Assembly: GCF_002086285.1 (NCBI RefSeq)
Contig: NZ_MVHU01000012.1
Span: forward strand, 53,518-117,517
Source: Mycolicibacter kumamotonensis
GTDB lineage: Bacteria; Actinomycetota; Actinomycetes; Mycobacteriales; Mycobacteriaceae
Reading direction: 5' to 3'
Length of the DNA: 64,000 bases
Part shown: positions 54,344 through 63,278 of the stretch, piece by piece
How the letters are laid out: each line of letters starts with the position of its first letter
How positions within the stretch are numbered: position 1 is the first letter of the stretch
Program-made: the position numbers and the translations under genes
The notes under the pieces: model-generated
Databases searched by the model: none
Seen by the model: only the letters and a program-made list of their open reading frames with translations
Told to the model about the DNA's origin: nothing

Positions 54344-55681
54344 GTGCCCACGCTGCCCACGTACTACCCCGAGCTGCATGAGCGGGTCCGCCGCCAGGCC
54401 GAGCTGCTGCCGGAGCTCTACGGTGACCTGGACTTCGACACACAGCCCTACCGCACCACCACCGATCCCGATGACGTGTCGGCGCTGCGCGGCAAACCCT
54501 CCACCCGAGCCAAGCTGCTGGCCGACGACGCCGCCGTGGAACTGATCTCGACGGCGACCTGGCTGGGCGATGTGGTCGCCGACTCCTACGCCTCGCTGAT
54601 GGGCCAGTACAGCGTCAGCACCTTGATCAACATGCTCAAGCTGGCCTGCCGCAAAGGCATCGACGCGGTGCCCGACGCACCGCCCGAGCTGGTCGCCTTC
54701 ATCGCCGACATGGAGACCGTGCCGGACTGGCTGGACATGGATCTGGTTCGCGAGGGCGCCGAGCACTCCCGCATCCCGATGGCGCTGTTGGCACCGTTCG
54801 TGGTCCGCGGTGCCTTCATCGCGACCTTCCTCAACACCTATGCGGCACTGCCGATGGCCTTGACCGGCGCACTGTCGGGTAAGCGGGCCGCCGGACGCGT
54901 CAACGACACCACCAGTTTCTTCGCCGTCACCACCCTGCCCGGCGCACTGGAGCGGTACGGGCCGGGCTTCGAGGCGGCGGCCATGGTGCGGCTGATGCAC
55001 TCGATGGTCCGCTTCAACGCGCTCAAGCGCTCCCCGAAGTGGGACGTCGGCATCTACGGGCTGCCGATTCCGCAGATCGATCAGATGCCGGCCGGCATGA
55101 TCGACCTCTACGTCATCGCGATGGACGCCCGCCGCCAGGGGCGCACGGAGTTCACCCCGAGCGAGCGCGCCGTCGTCGAGTTCACCCGTTACCGCTGCGT
55201 CCTGCTCGGCCTGCCCGAGGAGCTGCTACCGACCACGCCCAGCGAGATCATCCGGGTGCTCAGTGCCCGCGCGGCACTGCTGCGCGACGACTTCGACGAC
55301 GCCACCTGCGGCGAGTTGGTCCGCTCGACCATGACCGCTTACCTGCGGCAGGAGGACACCCTGCGCGAGCGCATCGCCGACGCGGTCGAGAAGAGCTACA
55401 GCAAGCTCTTTTTCGTACGGATGTTCACCGGCGGCAAGCGAGCCGAGGCCGCGAAGATGGGGGTCACGCTCACGGCGGCCGACTACCTGCGGATCGCCCT
55501 CACCACTCCGTTCGTGCTGGGCCGCCTGCGGATCGTCGAGCGGGCCGCGCGAACCCCGGGATTGCGCCGGATCACCCGCGCCTACGTGATTCGGCTACTC
55601 AAGCGGCGACTGGAGACCTACGGCAAGCCGGAGTACACCAGCGACGTCGCCGAGTACACGCCGTCCGGTAAGGCGGCCTGA
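54344..55681 (+). CDS. MpaB-family oxygenase-like protein (DUF2236)
   Basis: A 445-residue protein of the DUF2236/oxygenase MpaB family, related to latex-clearing proteins, several of which are b-type heme oxygenases. Family features: a helical body with the RLMHSMVRFNAL motif (candidate heme-ligand His) and GLPIPQIDQM. GTG 54344 follows GGAGG; the frame upstream of it is a shadow. Under the control of the divergent TetR, it probably acts on a hydrophobic or foreign compound. Heme binding is inferred from the family and not visible as a simple motif. Confidence 0.8.
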   Translation: MPTLPTYYPELHERVRRQAELLPELYGDLDFDTQPYRTTTDPDDVSALRGKPSTRAKLLADDAAVELISTATWLGDVVADSYASLMGQYSVSTLINMLKLACRKGIDAVPDAPPELVAFIADMETVPDWLDMDLVREGAEHSRIPMALLAPFVVRGAFIATFLNTYAALPMALTGALSGKRAAGRVNDTTSFFAVTTLPGALERYGPGFEAAAMVRLMHSMVRFNALKRSPKWDVGIYGLPIPQIDQMPAGMIDLYVIAMDARRQGRTEFTPSERAVVEFTRYRCVLLGLPEELLPTTPSEIIRVLSARAALLRDDFDDATCGELVRSTMTAYLRQEDTLRERIADAVEKSYSKLFFVRMFTGGKRAEAAKMGVTLTAADYLRIALTTPFVLGRLRIVERAARTPGLRRITRAYVIRLLKRRLETYGKPEYTSDVAEYTPSGKAA

Positions 55682-55686
55682 ACGCC

Positions 55687-56871
55687 TCAGTGCGCGCCGA
55701 CGGGCTCCGGTTCAGATCCGTCGGGCACCGTCTTTTCGGCGGCCACTGATTCGACTGTCTGCGGCGGGCGGCGGGTCTCCCAGCCGCGCAGCATCTCCCG
55801 GCACGGCTGCTCCACCAGGGCGTAGCTGACCGCGGCGATCGCGACGGTGAACACCATGGTCAGCACCAGCACCACCGCCATGTCCCCGGTGAACGCGAAT
55901 CGACCGATCACCGGGAACACCATGTCCAGCGCGGCCAGATGCCAGATGAAGATCCCGTAAGACCAGCGGCCCAGCGTGACCATCGGCGCGCTGGCCAGGA
56001 ATCGGTGCGGCGTGTCGGGCCGGTCCAGCACCAACGGCGCCAGCAGCGCCCAGGCCAGCACGCCGCCCATCGCGGTCCGCACGATGAACTGGCCAACGGT
56101 GGCCGAGGTCAATCCCTCCGGGCCGGCCAGCGGCGAGGCCGCCACCACGAACGCCACCAGGGTCAGCAGCACCATCGGCAGCCGCCGGCGGGCCAACCGG
56201 TGCACCCGGGTGACCGGGCTGAACGCCCACTCGGCCAGCAGCATGCCCGCCCCGAACCAGCAGCCGTAGGCCGGCGCCCAGTTCAGCGGGTTCACCCCGT
56301 AGGGGGTGTGGATCGGCAGAAATCCCCAGCCGAGGCTGAGCAGCGACACCGCGGCGATCACCGGCACCCGGGCGCGCACCGGCAGTCGCTTCGCCCCCAG
56401 CGCCAGGAGTGGCAGGGCGATGTAGAAGCTGACCTCCACCGCCAGGCTCCACATCTGGGTCAGCCCCGGTGTCAGGGTGAGCGGCACGTAGATCTGGGTC
56501 ATCGTCAGGTTGGCCAGCCACACCGTCAGGCTGGCGCCCGCGGCGTCGGGCAGCAGGGCCAGGATCACCACCACCGACACCAGGTAGGCCGGCATGATCC
56601 GCACGACGCGCGACCGCAGGTAGTGCCCGGTGGGCGGCGCCGGGCGCAGCCCGCGCGCGGCCGCGGCGTGTCCACGCCACAGCAGGAACCCGCTCAAGGC
56701 GAAGAACACCGCCACCGCCATGTCGAAACGGCCCCACAGCCGGCCGGTGATCCCCGAGGAGTGCCCGGTCTGAAAGGCGACGTGCGTGATGACCACCCCG
56801 ATGGCGGCGCAGGCGCGCATCCCCTCGACGGCGGGCAGGAAGCTGCGCACGCCACCAACCTGCTGGTTCAT
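55687..56871 (-). CDS. Acyltransferase family 3 membrane protein (Rv0228-like)
   Basis: About 394 residues, ten or so membrane helices, Acyl_transf_3 family (OafA-like). SFLPAVEGMRACAAIGVVITHVAF carries the conserved Arg and His of the first helix; AVAVFFALSGFLLWRG and QMWSLAVEVSFYIALPLL are family signatures. It probably O-acylates a cell-envelope glycan or glycolipid. The ORF is open far upstream but only as antisense of the next gene. ATG 56871 is chosen; GTG 56901 is an alternative that adds ten residues. Divergent from the DUF3068 gene. Confidence 0.86.
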   Translation of the reverse strand: MNQQVGGVRSFLPAVEGMRACAAIGVVITHVAFQTGHSSGITGRLWGRFDMAVAVFFALSGFLLWRGHAAAARGLRPAPPTGHYLRSRVVRIMPAYLVSVVVILALLPDAAGASLTVWLANLTMTQIYVPLTLTPGLTQMWSLAVEVSFYIALPLLALGAKRLPVRARVPVIAAVSLLSLGWGFLPIHTPYGVNPLNWAPAYGCWFGAGMLLAEWAFSPVTRVHRLARRRLPMVLLTLVAFVVAASPLAGPEGLTSATVGQFIVRTAMGGVLAWALLAPLVLDRPDTPHRFLASAPMVTLGRWSYGIFIWHLAALDMVFPVIGRFAFTGDMAVVLVLTMVFTVAIAAVSYALVEQPCREMLRGWETRRPPQTVESVAAEKTVPDGSEPEPVGAH

Positions 56872-56976
56872 CTGATCGCGGTCCAAAGCATCAATGGACA
56901 CACAGTAGCTGTTTGAACTTCTGCTGTTAGGGTCAGACAGATTTAGGTGTGGGTTGGCAAGGGAGGATACGGCGAC

Positions 56977-58245
56977 GTGAACCGAGCAATCATGATGCGT
57001 ATCGCGGCATGCGCAGTCATGGGCCTCGGCGCCGCCCTGCTGATCGCGGCTCTGTTGCTGTCCACCTACACCGCGGGCAAGATCGCCAAGATTCCGCTCG
57101 ACCTCGACGTCACCCTGATCAGCAACGGCACCGGCGCCGCACTGGACCCGGAGTCCCTCGGCAGTGAGCACGCCGTCGTCGATCAGGACGTGCCGCTGGT
57201 GGCCCAGCAACAGATCGGGGTGGAGGCCCCGGCCAACGCCGACGTGGTGACCCTGCAGGCCGGCTCGTCGCTGCGGCGTGCGGACCGGCAGAAAGACACC
57301 GGCCTGCTGCTGGCCATAGTCGACACCGTGACGTTGAATCGCACGTCCGCAGAAGCGGTTTCGGATGACACCCACCCCGGCGGCTCGGTGCAGCGGCCGC
57401 GCAATTACGACGACGACAGCCCACCCACCAACATCGCGCTGCCGCACGAGGGACTGTCCTACCGGTTCCCCTTCGACACCCAGAAGCAGTCCTACCAGTA
57501 CTTCGATCCGATCGCGCAGAAGGCCTACGAGGCCAACTACGAGGGCGAGGACGACGTCAACGGCCTGACCACCTACCGGTTCGTGCAGAACGTCGGCTAC
57601 GACCCGGACGGCAGCCTGTCCGAGCCGGTGCGCTACCCGTCGCTCTACGGCCACGACGAGGACGGGGAGATCACCGCTCCCGCCCGGATGTGGAACATCG
57701 AGGGCGGCGACCCCGACGAGGACATCACCATGACGCGGTACTACGCCGCGCAGAAGACGATGTGGGTGGATCCGGTCTCCGGCACCATCGTCAAGACCAA
57801 GGTGCACGCCAACCACTACTACGCCCGCGACCCGCTGAAGCCGGAGGTGGCACTGGCCGACTACACGGTCACCAGCTCCGAAGAGACCATCGAGGCGCAG
57901 GTCGACGCCGCCCGCAACGAGCGGGACCGGGTCGCGCTGTGGTCGCGGGTCCTGCCGATCACCTTCACCGCTGCGGGGCTGATCTGTCTGATCGGCGGCG
58001 TCCTGGTCGGCTGGTTCAGCCTGCCCGCCGAAGCCGCCCTGGGGCGGCCGGGCGGCGGCTCCGACGGTGGGTTCTTCGGCGGCTTCGCGCCCAGGTCGCC
58101 GGCGACCGAGCACGCGTCAGGAGCCGAGGCCGAGACGGAGAAGCTGCCGACGCAGCGTCCCGCGCTGGACCACCCGGCGCCGCCACCGGAACCCGGCGGG
58201 CCACCGGACCGCGGAAATCCGGATCCCGCACCCGATCACCCCTAA
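56977..58245 (+). CDS. DUF3068 membrane protein (Rv0227c-like)
   Basis: A 422-residue protein with one N-terminal membrane helix (MGLGAALLIAALLLSTY), a large external domain of about 310 residues, and a second helix near residue 335 (LPITFTAAGLICLIGGVLVGWF). A cytoplasmic Pro/Gly-rich tail ends it. The ectodomain is rich in Asp and Tyr and contains MTRYYAAQKTMWVDPVSGTIVKTK, a feature of the DUF3068/PorA-like family. GTG 56977 has GGGAGG upstream. It is cotranscribed with the following membrane protein gene. Function unknown; neighbours suggest cell-wall work. Confidence 0.85.
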   Translation: MNRAIMMRIAACAVMGLGAALLIAALLLSTYTAGKIAKIPLDLDVTLISNGTGAALDPESLGSEHAVVDQDVPLVAQQQIGVEAPANADVVTLQAGSSLRRADRQKDTGLLLAIVDTVTLNRTSAEAVSDDTHPGGSVQRPRNYDDDSPPTNIALPHEGLSYRFPFDTQKQSYQYFDPIAQKAYEANYEGEDDVNGLTTYRFVQNVGYDPDGSLSEPVRYPSLYGHDEDGEITAPARMWNIEGGDPDEDITMTRYYAAQKTMWVDPVSGTIVKTKVHANHYYARDPLKPEVALADYTVTSSEETIEAQVDAARNERDRVALWSRVLPITFTAAGLICLIGGVLVGWFSLPAEAALGRPGGGSDGGFFGGFAPRSPATEHASGAEAETEKLPTQRPALDHPAPPPEPGGPPDRGNPDPAPDHP

Positions 58246-58252
58246 TCCCGCG

Positions 58253-59950
58253 GTGGTGCGGGCCGGGCGCTGGATCGCGCCATGCTATGCACTGGGGCTG
58301 ACGCTGCTCATTCTGGCGCCGCTGCTGCGGCCGGGCTACCTCTTGTTGCGCGATGCGGTGTCGACACCGCGGTCGTATCTGACGTCGACCGCCCTCGGTC
58401 TGTCTGAGGCGGCACCGCGAGCGGTACCGCAGGATGTCGCGGTGGCGCTGGCCTCGCGACTGGTCGACGGCGGCATCGTGGTCAAAGCGCTGCTGTTCGC
58501 GGGGGTGTGGCTGGCCGGCTGCGGGGCGGCGCGGCTGGTGGCCACGGTGCTCACCGATTCCGGGATGCCCGCCCGGCTGGTGGCGGTCACCATCGCGATC
58601 TGGAATCCCTATGTGGCCGAACGCTTGTTGCAGGGACATTGGAGCCTACTGGTCGGCTACGGGTGCCTGCCGTGGGTTGCGGTGGCGATGCTGAAGCTGA
58701 GATCCGGTAGCGCCGGGCTGTTCGGGCTGGTGTTCTTCGTGGCGCTGGCGGGGCTGACCCCGACCGGACTGCTGCTGGCGGCGGTGGTGGCGCTGGTGTG
58801 CGTCGCGGCGCCGGGCTCGGGGCCGCCGAGGTGGTGGTGCGCGACCAGTGCGGTGGCGATCGCGGCCACCGCCGCGCTGCCCTGGCTGATGGCCCTGGCG
58901 GTGGGTTCGGGATCTGCCCGCGGCGAGTCGGCCGGGGTAGCGGCGTTCGCGGCCCGTGCCGAACCGGGGCTGGGCATGTTAGGCAGCCTCGCCGGGCTCG
59001 GCGGGATCTGGAACGCCGACGCGGTACCGGGCTCGCGGACAACGGTTTTCGCGCTGCTGGCGACGGGGGTGCTGCTCGGTGTGGTGGCGCTGGGGCTGCC
59101 GGCGGTCCGAGACCTCCCCGCCGCACGGCCGATGCTGGTGCTGGCCGCCGCCACGGTGCTGATGTTGACGCTGCTGGCTACCGGTCCGGGGCTGGCCCTA
59201 CTGCGCTGGGCGGTCGATGTCGTGCCCGGCGTCGGGGTGGTGCGCGACGGTCAGAAGTGGGTGGCGCTGGCGATGCCCGGGTACGCGCTGGCCGGCGCCG
59301 GCGCGGTGACGGGTCTGCGGGACCGGCTGCCGGCGCCTCGGGCGGCGCTGGTGTGCTGTCTCGCACTGATCGTCGCGCTTCCCGACCTGGTCTGGGGCGT
59401 CGCCGGGCGGGTTCAACCGGTGCACTACCCGCCGGGCTGGGCGGCGGTGGCGGCCAAGATCAACGCCGATCCGCGGCCGGTGGCCGTGCTGCCGGCCGAC
59501 ACGATGCGGCACTTCTCCTGGGCCGGCCCGGCGCCGGTGCTCGACCCGTTGGGCCGTTGGGTGCGCGCGGAGGTACTGGCCACCGGCGATCTGAGTGTCG
59601 GCGGGCAGACCGTACCCGGTGAGGGCAGCCACGCCCGGGCGGTGCAGCAGGCGCTGATGTCGGGCGCCGAACCGGCCGTCCTGGGCGTGTACGGAGTGGG
59701 CTGGGTGGTCACCGAATCCGGCACCGACGGCGACATGGGCGCTGCGGCAAAGACTCTGATACGGCTGCCGATCGCTTACCGTGATTCCGACTTCACCGTC
59801 TACCGGGTCGGCAGCCGCGCGCCCAAGGCTCCCGCAGGCCCGCGCCGAGCCGTGCTGGCGGCGCATCTGATCTGGCTGGCGATGCTGGTGGTGGGTGCAG
59901 CCGGTCTGGCCGCACCGCTGGTTCGGCGAGGCTATCCGACGGCGAAATAG
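58253..59950 (+). CDS. Polytopic membrane protein, GT-C-like (Rv0226c-like)
   Basis: About 565 residues with 11-13 predicted helices. The segment WNPYVAERLLQGHWSLLVGYGCLPW is typical of GT-C/YfhO-like glycosyltransferases, and VDVVPGVGVVRDGQKWVALAMPGYALAGAGAVT also fits. GTG 58253, eight bases after the previous stop, is the most likely start; the earlier open frame is a shadow of the DUF3068 tail. A lipid-linked sugar transferase role for arabinogalactan or lipoglycan is plausible but inferred. The end overlaps the convergent COX4-like gene by 19 bp. Confidence 0.8.
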   Translation: MVRAGRWIAPCYALGLTLLILAPLLRPGYLLLRDAVSTPRSYLTSTALGLSEAAPRAVPQDVAVALASRLVDGGIVVKALLFAGVWLAGCGAARLVATVLTDSGMPARLVAVTIAIWNPYVAERLLQGHWSLLVGYGCLPWVAVAMLKLRSGSAGLFGLVFFVALAGLTPTGLLLAAVVALVCVAAPGSGPPRWWCATSAVAIAATAALPWLMALAVGSGSARGESAGVAAFAARAEPGLGMLGSLAGLGGIWNADAVPGSRTTVFALLATGVLLGVVALGLPAVRDLPAARPMLVLAAATVLMLTLLATGPGLALLRWAVDVVPGVGVVRDGQKWVALAMPGYALAGAGAVTGLRDRLPAPRAALVCCLALIVALPDLVWGVAGRVQPVHYPPGWAAVAAKINADPRPVAVLPADTMRHFSWAGPAPVLDPLGRWVRAEVLATGDLSVGGQTVPGEGSHARAVQQALMSGAEPAVLGVYGVGWVVTESGTDGDMGAAAKTLIRLPIAYRDSDFTVYRVGSRAPKAPAGPRRAVLAAHLIWLAMLVVGAAGLAAPLVRRGYPTAK

Positions 59951-60210
59951 CAGCCGAACAGCAGCCCGAACAGCGCCAGCAGCCAGCCGTTCGTCGTCAC
60001 CTGGAGCCACCTCGGAGCCCGCCGGACCTCCATGAAGTGCCATATCACCAGCTGCGACTTGACCGCGGCGATCGACAGGACGACGACGGTGACGGTCGCG
60101 TTGAGGTGGTGCGCCTCTCCGCCGTCCCGCGCGGTCTGCCACGACGCGACGGTCACCAGCGTCAGCAGGGCCCACACCAAGATCAACGGGTTACGCAGGT
60201 AGGCGGTCAT
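59932..60210 (-). CDS. Cytochrome c oxidase subunit IV-like / NorF-like membrane protein
   Basis: A 92-residue, three-helix protein of the prokaryotic COX4 family: LILVWALLTLVTVASWQT, then VTVVVLSIAAVKSQLVIWHFMEVRRAPRWLQ (the family's K-x-x-L-x-x-x-HFME-x-R motif) and NGWLLALFGLLFGCYF. Such proteins support heme-copper or NO reductases. It is the last gene of a four-gene minus-strand operon that has no catalytic subunit. It starts 6 bp after the subunit III-like gene. Confidence 0.87.
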   Translation of the reverse strand: MTAYLRNPLILVWALLTLVTVASWQTARDGGEAHHLNATVTVVVLSIAAVKSQLVIWHFMEVRRAPRWLQVTTNGWLLALFGLLFGCYFAVG

Positions 60211-60216
60211 CGGCGA

Positions 60217-60825
60217 TCACCTCATCAGGTACAGCAGTGCGAACAGGATCAGCCACAAGATGTCGACCATGTGCCAGTAGGTTGCGCCGGTCTCCACCAA
60301 CGAGATTCGCGGTTCGGACGGCCCGCGTAGGTTGCGGATGACGAAGCAGAGGATCACCAATCCGAGCAGCACGTGGCACAGGTGCATTCCCGTCATCACG
60401 AAGTAGTACATGAAGAACAGGTTCGTTCCCGGTGTCATCCCAGCGATGATCTCCAGGAGGTATTCGCAGATCTTGAGGAGCGGGAAGGCGGCACCGCAGA
60501 CCAGGGCGGCGCAGAACAGCCGGTACGCATCCGCGGCCTTGCCGGCGCGGGCCGCTGAGGTGCCCAGCGCGACGAACAGCGAACTGGTCAGCAGCACCAC
60601 GGTGTTGACGATGCCGATGTTGAGGTTCACGTTCGCCTGGCCAGCCAGGAACACGGCCTGGTCTTGACCGCGGAAGTACATGTAGGACACGAAGTAAGCG
60701 CCGAAGATCAGCAGGTCGCCGATGACGAAGAACCACATGCTGGCCTCACCGGGCAGGTGGCCGCGCGCCCGGCGGTCCAGGGTCGCGTCGGCACCGATGC
60801 TGGGCTCCGCTGCGACCTTGGTCAT
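60217..60825 (-). CDS. Cytochrome c oxidase subunit III-like / NorE-like membrane protein
   Basis: A 202-residue, five-helix protein. EASMWFFVIGDLLIFGAYFVSYMYFRGQ, GMHLCHVLLGLVIL and ETGATYWHMVDILWLILFALLYLM are signatures of COX III/NorE. Its short length (five helices) is that of NorE. ATG 60825 overlaps the previous gene's stop by 4 bp. Upstream in-frame residues to 60879 are rejected. NorE-like proteins aid assembly or proton uptake of NO reductase or oxidases; no partner catalytic subunit is in the window. Confidence 0.87.
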   Translation of the reverse strand: MTKVAAEPSIGADATLDRRARGHLPGEASMWFFVIGDLLIFGAYFVSYMYFRGQDQAVFLAGQANVNLNIGIVNTVVLLTSSLFVALGTSAARAGKAADAYRLFCAALVCGAAFPLLKICEYLLEIIAGMTPGTNLFFMYYFVMTGMHLCHVLLGLVILCFVIRNLRGPSEPRISLVETGATYWHMVDILWLILFALLYLMR

Positions 60826-61577
60826 GTGGCGGCTCTCTGATGAGACCCGGTAACAGCAGCGGGTTCGTCGGCAAGCCAAGCATTTTCGAGTTCGGCCTTA
60901 GGCTGGTTCTTGATCGACCGGTAGATGCACGCGTAGACGATGAACTGCCAGGACACGTAGAGCGTCATGGCGAGCCAGAACGTCATCAGACCGTTCCAGG
61001 CGAAGGGCCCCGACTTGGCGATCCACACCGGCGCGGCCATCAGCTCTGTCACGTATTGCCAGACGGTGTAGTAGCCCAGCCATTTCGGCAAGATGTTGTT
61101 CTCGTCGAGAATGATCGCCAGCCCGAAGGCCATCCACATGATGCAGAAGCATCCCAGCGAGCCGATGAACGCCAGATAGCCGAAGTCGTAGAGCATCGCC
61201 AGGATCGCCGGATCGTAGCCGGGCCGGAATGCGCCGAGCCCGAAGCAGAACATGCCGAACAGCATGCCGACGATGGTGCCGGTCATCGCGCCCATCATGA
61301 CGGTGTACCGGAAGACGGGGCTGACCGACATCCGCTTGATCTGGATGAGGTAGCACGCGTTCGACACCGGCGCCAGGCCGAACGCCAGTGTCAGCACGGT
61401 GCAGGCGATCAGCAGATTGTGCGACTGCATGAAGTCGAGGATCTGGGGCTGCGAGGCGCTCGGCGAGCGGGGCGGCATCATCCAGCTCAACGGGACGAAG
61501 ACCAGCCCAAACAGGGTGAAAAAGACCGGGACCGACCAGAACGCGATCCACTGATCCCGTTTCGCGGCCTTGGTCAT
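60822..61577 (-). CDS. Membrane protein of the subunit III/IV operon (paralogue A)
   Basis: A 251-residue membrane protein with about six helices. Helix 1 is WSVPVFFTLFGLVFVPLSW, followed by a Pro/Ser-rich external loop (MMPPRSPSASQPQILDF). Later stretches AFRPGYDPAILAMLYDFGYLAFIGSLG, LAIILDENNILPKW and AKSGPFAWNGLMTFWL are shared in pattern with the next gene's product, making the two paralogues. It does not match a family I know. ATG 61577 overlaps the paralogue B stop; the long upstream frame is a shadow. It is cotranscribed with the COX3/COX4-like genes. Confidence 0.82.
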   Translation of the reverse strand: MTKAAKRDQWIAFWSVPVFFTLFGLVFVPLSWMMPPRSPSASQPQILDFMQSHNLLIACTVLTLAFGLAPVSNACYLIQIKRMSVSPVFRYTVMMGAMTGTIVGMLFGMFCFGLGAFRPGYDPAILAMLYDFGYLAFIGSLGCFCIMWMAFGLAIILDENNILPKWLGYYTVWQYVTELMAAPVWIAKSGPFAWNGLMTFWLAMTLYVSWQFIVYACIYRSIKNQPKAELENAWLADEPAAVTGSHQRAAT

Positions 61578-62308
61578 GCCAGCGCCTCGCGCTCGTCGCC
61601 CTGGCGATCCACGACGTCGCGGAGAACCGCGAACATGACCACGAGATAGACGGCGAAAACACTGAGCCGCAGGGTGAACGACAGCGCCCCGTCCCAGGCG
61701 AGGGGCCCGGTCTTGTATAGCAGCGAGAACGCGCTCGGAACCAGCAGCGCGGCTACCGCGATGTTGAAGTGCGCTACCCAGCGGGGAAAGACCGGATCGG
61801 GCCGGGCGTCCAGGTAGATGCTGACGGCCAGGCAGAGATTCTGCACGATGATGGTGCCGACGGGTGCGATGAAGAAGAACCACGCCATGTCGTTGAGCAG
61901 GCTGATCAGTTGCGGGTCGCGTTCGGGCCGGAAGGCGGCCATCGCCCAGCAGTAGTCGGCGAGGATGAACGCCGTCAGCCCCACCCCGACGCAGAGCAGA
62001 TAGGCGTAGGTGAACACGCTGCTCGACGTCGCGGTCCGGGAGATCTGCACCGCGGTCACCGCGAAGAGCGGAACCAGCGAGCACGCAATGAGATTGCACA
62101 GGATCGTGACGCCCAAAACGCCGGTGACGTTCTCGGCGAAGAAGGCCGCGACCTGCTCGGGCGTCAGCGTCGGCGACAGCGGCGGGGAGAAGACCGGGAA
62201 CAACAGGTAGGCCAGCGCGAACAGTGCCGCTGCGGGCGGCACCGTCCACAACAGAATGCGTTGACCCCTGGTGTTCATCGCCTCAGTCGTCGCCGTAGCT
62301 GCCGTCAT
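61574..62308 (-). CDS. Membrane protein of the subunit III/IV operon (paralogue B)
   Basis: A 244-residue membrane protein, first gene of the operon. Helices: ILLWTVPPAAALFALAYLLF, VTILCNLIACSLVPLFAV, VFTYAYLLCVGVGLTAFILAD, FFFIAPVGTIIVQNLCLAVSI, HFNIAVAALLVPSAFSLLY and LRLSVFAVYLVVMFAVL. Like paralogue A, it has a Pro/Ser loop after helix 1 (FSPPLSPTLTPEQVAAFF), AFRPERDPQLISLLNDMAWFF and KTGPLAWDGALSFTL. ATG 62308 is used; ATG 62278 is an alternative. It is divergent from the tetR at 62484. No function can be assigned from sequence. Confidence 0.82.
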   Translation of the reverse strand: MTAATATTEAMNTRGQRILLWTVPPAAALFALAYLLFPVFSPPLSPTLTPEQVAAFFAENVTGVLGVTILCNLIACSLVPLFAVTAVQISRTATSSSVFTYAYLLCVGVGLTAFILADYCWAMAAFRPERDPQLISLLNDMAWFFFIAPVGTIIVQNLCLAVSIYLDARPDPVFPRWVAHFNIAVAALLVPSAFSLLYKTGPLAWDGALSFTLRLSVFAVYLVVMFAVLRDVVDRQGDEREALA

Positions 62309-62406
62309 CGCCCGCCCCTGCCTGGTCTGCCACCACCCGCTCGGTTGCTAGGTCTAACACAGTCACTGACAAATGACAACGAAAAAACGCGCCCGCTCGC
62401 TCGAAT

Positions 62407-62425
62407 ATGGGTACTGAGGACCCAT
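62407..62425. promoter_or_regulatory. Inverted repeat ATGGGT-N7-ACCCAT, TetR operator candidate
   Basis: 6-bp perfect arms, 59 bp upstream of the tetR start (62484) and about 99 bp upstream of the membrane operon. A further TGGGT half-site stands at 62437-62441. TCACTGAC at 62363-62370 and GTCAGTGA at 62449-62456 form a wide inverted pair flanking the site. Confidence 0.55.
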
Positions 62426-62483
62426 TTAGTGTTTTTTGGGTGACGTCGGTCAGTGAGTAGTTCGGCTGCGGCACAATGAGCGC

Positions 62484-63086
62484 GTGCCAGTCAGTGCGAC
62501 CCAGCGTGAGGCCCAGCGTCGCAGAACACGCGCCCGCCTCCTCGATGCCGCGATCGTGGAGTTTCAGCGGGCCGGCACCAACGCCGCAGACATCAACGCC
62601 ATCGCCACAGCGGCGGGGGTGGCGCGCAGCACCTTCTACTTCCACTTCCCCACCAAGGAGCATGTGCTCCTCGAGCTGATCCGACGAGACGAAATGCGCC
62701 TTGCCGAAGAACTCAGCCGATTCCTCGACACGCGCCGTCAGCTGGCCGCGGTGTTGAAGGAGATCGTGGAGCTGGTCCTGGCCCTCGAAAATCGCTGGGG
62801 CTCAGCCCTGTTCCGCGATGTCCTCAGCCTTTACTTTTCACCAAACCGGCCCGAACCGGAGCAGTGGGCCAATCACCCGACCTTCGTGCTGCTGGCCGCC
62901 GAGATCGAGCGCGCACGCGTTCGGGGCGAACTCTACGACGACGTGGACTCCTACCACAGTGCGGCGTTCTTCCTGCTCGGTGTCTACGCCCTGCTCACCA
63001 CGGTGGGTGAATCTGACGGCGAACGCGACACGGCACTGCGGAAATTCGTCACCAGCAGCCTGCGCAGCATGGTTCCGCAGGCCTGA
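62484..63086 (+). CDS. TetR-family transcriptional regulator
   Basis: A 200-residue TetR protein starting at GTG 62484. The HTH is RARLLDAAIVEFQRAGTNAADINAIATAAGVARSTFYFHFPTKEHVLLELI. The ligand domain follows. A CACAAT element at 62472-62477, six bases before the GTG, may be a weak -10 for a leaderless message. It is divergent from the subunit III/IV operon, which is its probable target, with a palindrome between. Confidence 0.87.
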   Translation: MPVSATQREAQRRRTRARLLDAAIVEFQRAGTNAADINAIATAAGVARSTFYFHFPTKEHVLLELIRRDEMRLAEELSRFLDTRRQLAAVLKEIVELVLALENRWGSALFRDVLSLYFSPNRPEPEQWANHPTFVLLAAEIERARVRGELYDDVDSYHSAAFFLLGVYALLTTVGESDGERDTALRKFVTSSLRSMVPQA

Positions 63087-63265
63087 TGGCAGCGCCATCC
63101 GGAGCGAGCTCGACCGCGGCATGACACACGGACTGTCAGTCAGCTGTTCCTGACCGCGCCCGGTAATCACCGGCAGCTCGCCGTCGTGTCGCATCAGGGC
63201 GCACCCCCGCGTCGCCGTATCCAAAACTAGCGACCCTGCCAGAAAGTTGAGTCAGTAGAGAGGTG

Positions 63266-63271
63266 TACAAT
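63266..63271 (+). promoter_or_regulatory. Candidate -10 element for the 13E12 gene
   Basis: TACAAT ends seven bases before the ATG at 63279, consistent with a leaderless or near-leaderless start. No ribosome site is visible. A possible -35 (TTGAGT at 63247) is too close by usual spacing. Confidence 0.5.
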
Positions 63272-63278
63272 CGCACAT

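Noticed and set aside
56872..58113. In-frame upstream extension of the acyltransferase ORF (to 808 codons)
   Set aside because: The extension is antisense to the DUF3068 gene and has no domain. The acyltransferase family start lies near 56871-56901.
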